5,365 bases of DNA from Clostridia bacterium (GTDB lineage: Bacteria; Bacillota; Clostridia; Monoglobales; Monoglobaceae): contig JAGALN010000169.1 of the NCBI GenBank assembly GCA_017625185.1, forward strand, positions 1 to 5,365, read 5' to 3'. Every line of letters starts with the position of its first letter. The stretch's first letter is position 1. Position numbers and translations under genes: made by a program. Positions 3,862 to 5,365 of the stretch are shown here, piece after piece. The notes under the pieces are model-generated. The model had not been told where the DNA came from. It saw only the letters and a program-made list of their open reading frames with translations, and ran no database searches.

Positions 3862-4412
3862 CTTTTCAGCTCTTTGATGTCCACGGTACGTTCACCAATG
3901 TGCTTGTACTGCCGCAGTAGCATATACAACCGGGCATCCTGAAAGCTGCGAAGATTGATGATGTTCCAGACCTCGAGACTGGTGAAGCTGCTTTTCAGCT
4001 CGAAAAGATGCTCCTTGATTTTCTCATGACAGGTAAAGGTGAGATACCACTTGTTGTTGAGGCGTTTTTTGTACAGTCGGCTCTCACTGAACAGCTGTAC
4101 ATACCTAAAGTCTTCGATGACATCATCATCCAGTACCTTAGGTCTGACACGCACGACATAGCGCAGCATCTTTCTCGTAATCTTGTCTACCAGAGCTTCG
4201 TTCAGCTCCACACCCAAAATCTCTGCGACATCTTCCAATTGGAAGGTGATTTCCGTCTCAGATGGATTCTTGGGATTGATTTTGGAGAGGTAGACGAGGA
4301 AGAATCGCAGCTCCGAGAGTGTCATTTTCTCTTCATACATCATCTCGTTCAGGATGTTGGAGAGAGATGCTTTGTCCTCTTTTTTGATAAGTTTCTCTTT
4401 CTTCTTAGCCAT
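3801..4412 (-). CDS. rep: Rep_3 replication initiator, N-terminal part (frameshifted)
   Basis: Iteron-binding initiator of theta replication. The 203-aa frame starts at ATG 4412 with AAAGGG (4426-4421) eight bases upstream. After a lysine-rich start (2-15) come LSNILNEMMYEEKMTLSELR (17-36), a first winged-helix region, KWYLTFTCHEKIKEHLFELK (121-140), and the conserved helix LRSFQDARLYMLLRQYKHIG (154-173), diagnostic of the Rep_3 family. Homology stops at ELK (181-183); the last 20 residues are out-of-frame sequence ending at 3801. The missing half is the overlapping frame 3861-3307. The promoter spacer upstream contains an iteron-like operator, so autorepression is expected. Since the plasmid evidently replicates, the break is either a sequencing error in a 4-A run, a bypassed frameshift, or a genuinely split initiator. 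Confidence 0.88.
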   Translation of the reverse strand: MAKKKEKLIKKEDKASLSNILNEMMYEEKMTLSELRFFLVYLSKINPKNPSETEITFQLEDVAEILGVELNEALVDKITRKMLRYVVRVRPKVLDDDVIEDFRYVQLFSESRLYKKRLNNKWYLTFTCHEKIKEHLFELKSSFTSLEVWNIINLRSFQDARLYMLLRQYKHIGERTVDIKELKRCLVSISMHIRNTRNLHEPS

Positions 4413-4465
4413 AGAAAAAGCCCTTTCTTATGAGAATTTTTAGACTTTTTTCTCTTTACTCCTAT

Positions 4466-4494
4466 AGGATAACACAAAGGTGTAGATAGGTCAA
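4466..4494 (-). promoter_or_regulatory. rep promoter
   Basis: Minus-strand -35 TTGACC (4494-4489) and -10 TATCCT (4471-4466) are 17 bases apart, with an expected start near 4459 and a leader of about 47 bases before ATG 4412. The spacer contains a 12-base inverted copy of the iteron core. The minus-strand cluster down to 2306 lacks other clear promoters, so this probably drives all of it. Confidence 0.8.
4475..4486 (-). promoter_or_regulatory. Iteron-like operator for Rep autoregulation
   Basis: On the minus strand this is TCTACACCTTTG, identical to the first 12 bases of the iterons but in the opposite orientation to the array. It lies wholly between the -35 and -10 of the rep promoter, so bound Rep would occlude RNA polymerase. 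Inverted iteron copies at rep promoters are known autorepressor sites in Rep_3 plasmids. Confidence 0.8.
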
Positions 4495-4500
4495 CAAAAA

Positions 4501-4615
4501 TCTACACTTTAGGAAAAGTTCTACACCTTTGAGGAAAAGTTCTACACCTTTGAGGAAAAGTTCTACACCTTTGAGGAAAAGTTCTACACCTTTGAGGAAA
4601 GCGTCTACACCTTTG
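4501..4615 (+). repeat. Iteron array of the replication origin (21-bp period)
   Basis: Direct repeats with core TCTACACCTTTGAGGAAAAG start at 4501, 4520, 4541, 4562, 4583 and 4604. Copies at 4520, 4541 and 4562 are identical 21-mers. The copy at 4583 differs at its last three bases, the one at 4501 is a 19-base degenerate form, and the one at 4604 keeps only the first 12 bases. The 21-base spacing (two helical turns) puts all Rep monomers on one face of the DNA. The array next to rep defines the theta origin. Confidence 0.95.
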
Positions 4616-4620
4616 TCCCC

Positions 4621-4715
4621 GCAAACCCGCATAAATAAAGGGTTTGCAGTCTCAGAAAACAGGAGGTTAAAACAAGTTTTAAATCAAGTTATTAAAACAA
4701 ACTAACAAACAAGAA
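4621..4715. other. Origin-flanking AT-rich stretch and stem-loops (probable unwinding region)
   Basis: Immediately past the iterons lies a perfect stem GCAAACCC (4621-4628)/GGGTTTGC (4640-4647) with an AT-rich loop. It is followed by a strongly A/T-rich stretch (about 4667-4714) containing TTAAAAC (4667-4673)/GTTTTAA (4676-4682) around AA. AT-rich DNA beside iterons is where Rep_3 origins melt. I see no good DnaA box, so host DnaA use is unclear. No gene is present. Confidence 0.6.
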
Positions 4716-4721
4716 CCGTTG

Positions 4722-4772
4722 TGCCGCCACAAGGGCGGCAATAAGAAGGTATTTCGCCCTCTCCAGAGGGCG
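4722..4772. repeat. Two consecutive GC-rich hairpins
   Basis: TGCCGCC (4722-4728)/GGCGGCA (4734-4740) with a 5-base loop, then CGCCCTCT (4755-4762)/AGAGGGCG (4765-4772) with almost no loop. Both are perfect and lie upstream of the nic-like core at 4793-4803. They fill part of the gene-free stretch between the origin and the relaxase 3' end. Confidence 0.7.
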
Positions 4773-4773
4773 A

Positions 4774-4805
4774 GCAGGGAACGCCCTTTGAAAAGTGCGC
4801 CCTGC
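4774..4805 (+). other. Second oriT-like site with MOBQ nic core
   Basis: AAGTGCGCCCT (4793-4803) is an exact match to the RSF1010/R1162 nic core, with a predicted nick between G4799 and C4800 on the plus strand. It shares TGCGCCCTGC (10 of 10) with the first oriT. GCAGGG (4774-4779) pairs with CCCTGC (4800-4805), folding the site into a stem. Unlike the first site it lacks a long inverted repeat directly before the core and lies at the 3' end of mob. It may be an older oriT or one recognised by a relaxase encoded elsewhere. Confidence 0.55.
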
Positions 4806-4820
4806 ACCCACCCCAAACTT

Positions 4821-4936
4821 CTTCTTTCGCCAAGAAGCAAGCAGGAGCCGCCCCCATGTAGGGGCAGCTCCGCTGCATAGCGTATACCGTGTCACTACGT
4901 CAAGGGTCAAGATGAACGGCTATCGCCGCCCTTGAC
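4821..4936. repeat. Hairpin series between nic-like site and mob stop
   Basis: Three folds: CTTCTT (4821-4826)/AAGAAG (4832-4837); GGAGCCGCCCC (4844-4854)/GGGGCAGCTCC (4861-4871), 10 of 11 paired around a 6-base loop; and GTCAAGGG (4899-4906)/CCCTTGAC (4929-4936) enclosing CGGC/GCCG (4917-4920, 4925-4928). The last could protect the mob mRNA 3' end but has no U-run. A 72-aa frame crossing these hairpins is not a convincing gene. Confidence 0.6.
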
Positions 4937-4951
4937 TTCGTTCCCGCACCC

Positions 4952-5365
4952 TTAACGGTCTCTGCCGCTTCGAGTGCTGCGAGGTCTGCTCTGTTCTTGG
5001 GTCTGCTGCTGAATAAAGGTCGATTCGGCTTCTCTGGCATCGTCTATGGCTCTCTGGGCAGCCTCATGGTGTTCAGGAGGTATTTCTGCCCATCGTGCAT
5101 CCAAACGCTCCTGAGAGGCGTTTAAAGCGTCTCTGGCGGCATTCAGCGTGTCAAGGCGGCGAGAGTATCCATTCTCCGACCAAACGGCTGCACCGAAGCC
5201 GTGGCCGTGCTCAAGCTTGTGCTCGATGCGCCGGTCAAGGTAATCGATGTCCCCGAAGCTGACGTTCTCGGCGGTCATGATAGGGGCTTCTCTGCCATAT
5301 CCCTGTCGTTGCTGTTCCTCCGGCTCCATGTGAGGGAGTATGATATCCAGATTCTCTTGCATAGA
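4952..5365 (-). CDS. mob: MobA/MobL-type relaxase, C-terminal part (residues 460-596, 3' end of the gene starting at 1518)
   Basis: This is the 3' end of the relaxase gene, not a separate gene. The frame is in phase with the left-hand part: the methionine at 5362 corresponds to residue 461, encoded at 138-136. Bases 5225-5365 are the duplicate of 1-141; only 4952-5224 adds new residues (507-596). The segment is charged and helical (HKLEHGHGFGAAVWSENGYS, then a run rich in A, R, E and Q), with a Q/R/S-rich basic tail ending in RSGRDR. Such tails in this family often serve non-catalytic roles such as contacts with DNA or coupling factors. The gene ends at TAA 4954-4952. No T-run terminator follows, only the hairpin at 4899-4936. 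An annotator treating the window as linear would miscall this as a 136-aa protein. Confidence 0.9.
   Translation of the reverse strand, partial: SMQENLDIILPHMEPEEQQRQGYGREAPIMTAENVSFGDIDYLDRRIEHKLEHGHGFGAAVWSENGYSRRLDTLNAARDALNASQERLDARWAEIPPEHHEAAQRAIDDAREAESTFIQQQTQEQSRPRSTRSGRDR
5225..5365. repeat. Terminal direct repeat, right copy (assembly overlap of a circle)
   Basis: Exact second copy of 1-141. It should be removed when the sequence is closed; it does not represent a second locus. Confidence 0.96.

Noticed and set aside
3319..4433. Plus-strand frames of up to 207 aa opposite rep
   Set aside because: They lie antisense to recognisable Rep_3 coding sequence and lack ribosome sites.
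4501..4615. Tandem repeats considered as a CRISPR array
   Set aside because: The units are contiguous 21-mers with no unique spacers, next to rep and matching an operator in its promoter; they are iterons.
4692..4910. 72-aa minus-strand frame downstream of mob
   Set aside because: It crosses four hairpins and the nic-like core, has no ribosome site before its ATG, and its composition reflects the folded GC-rich DNA. Similar frames may be annotated elsewhere because the DNA is conserved, not because the protein is.
1..5365. 141-base direct repeats considered as terminal repeats of a transposon or phage
   Set aside because: They contain in-frame relaxase coding sequence, lie exactly at the contig ends, and no transposase or phage gene is present; circular assembly overlap explains them.

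Overview
The window is a complete small circular plasmid, linearised inside a gene. Bases 1-141 are repeated exactly at 5225-5365, so the unit is a 5224-bp circle with a 141-base terminal redundancy, as a k-mer assembler leaves on a closed contig. An iteron/Rep_3 replicon, a single-protein Par-like gene, a MobA/MobL-type relaxase, strong AGGAGG ribosome sites, consensus sigma-A-like promoters and a Hol-Tox-like peptide suggest a plasmid of Gram-positive Firmicutes, most likely gut Clostridia with mid-range GC. The host is inferred.

Layout on the circle. (1) The relaxase gene runs on the minus strand from 1518 through base 1, re-enters at the right end and stops at 4952 (596 aa). Upstream of it are a consensus promoter and an RSF1010-like oriT (1596-1641). 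(2) 1642-1900 holds no convincing gene but several inverted repeats, including a perfect 22-bp palindrome. (3) 1874-2230 is a compact plus-strand locus for a 27-aa membrane peptide resembling Hol-Tox type I toxins. It has an extended -10 promoter, a leader with mutually exclusive GGAGGG/CCCTCC hairpins that can hide or expose the ribosome site, a two-way terminator, and a convergent minus-strand promoter suited to an antisense antitoxin RNA. (4) 4412 to 2306 on the minus strand is the replication and maintenance cluster: rep (broken by one base), a DUF4177-like protein, a Par/DUF536-like HTH plus coiled-coil protein, and a 56-aa VbhA-like protein, ending in a terminator. (5) 4466-4951 is the origin region: rep promoter with an iteron-like operator in its spacer, an iteron array, a flanking AT-rich stretch, then a GC-rich hairpin field with a second, closer match to the MOBQ nic core.

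Working together: Rep would bind the iterons to start theta replication and repress itself at the operator; the Par-like protein would assist segregation; the toxin/antisense RNA locus would act as an addiction module; and the relaxase with its oriT would allow mobilisation by a helper. The points most worth checking are the toxin leader switch with the near-identical 5' modules on the toxin mRNA and putative antisense RNA, the two oriT candidates, and the single-base frameshift in rep.
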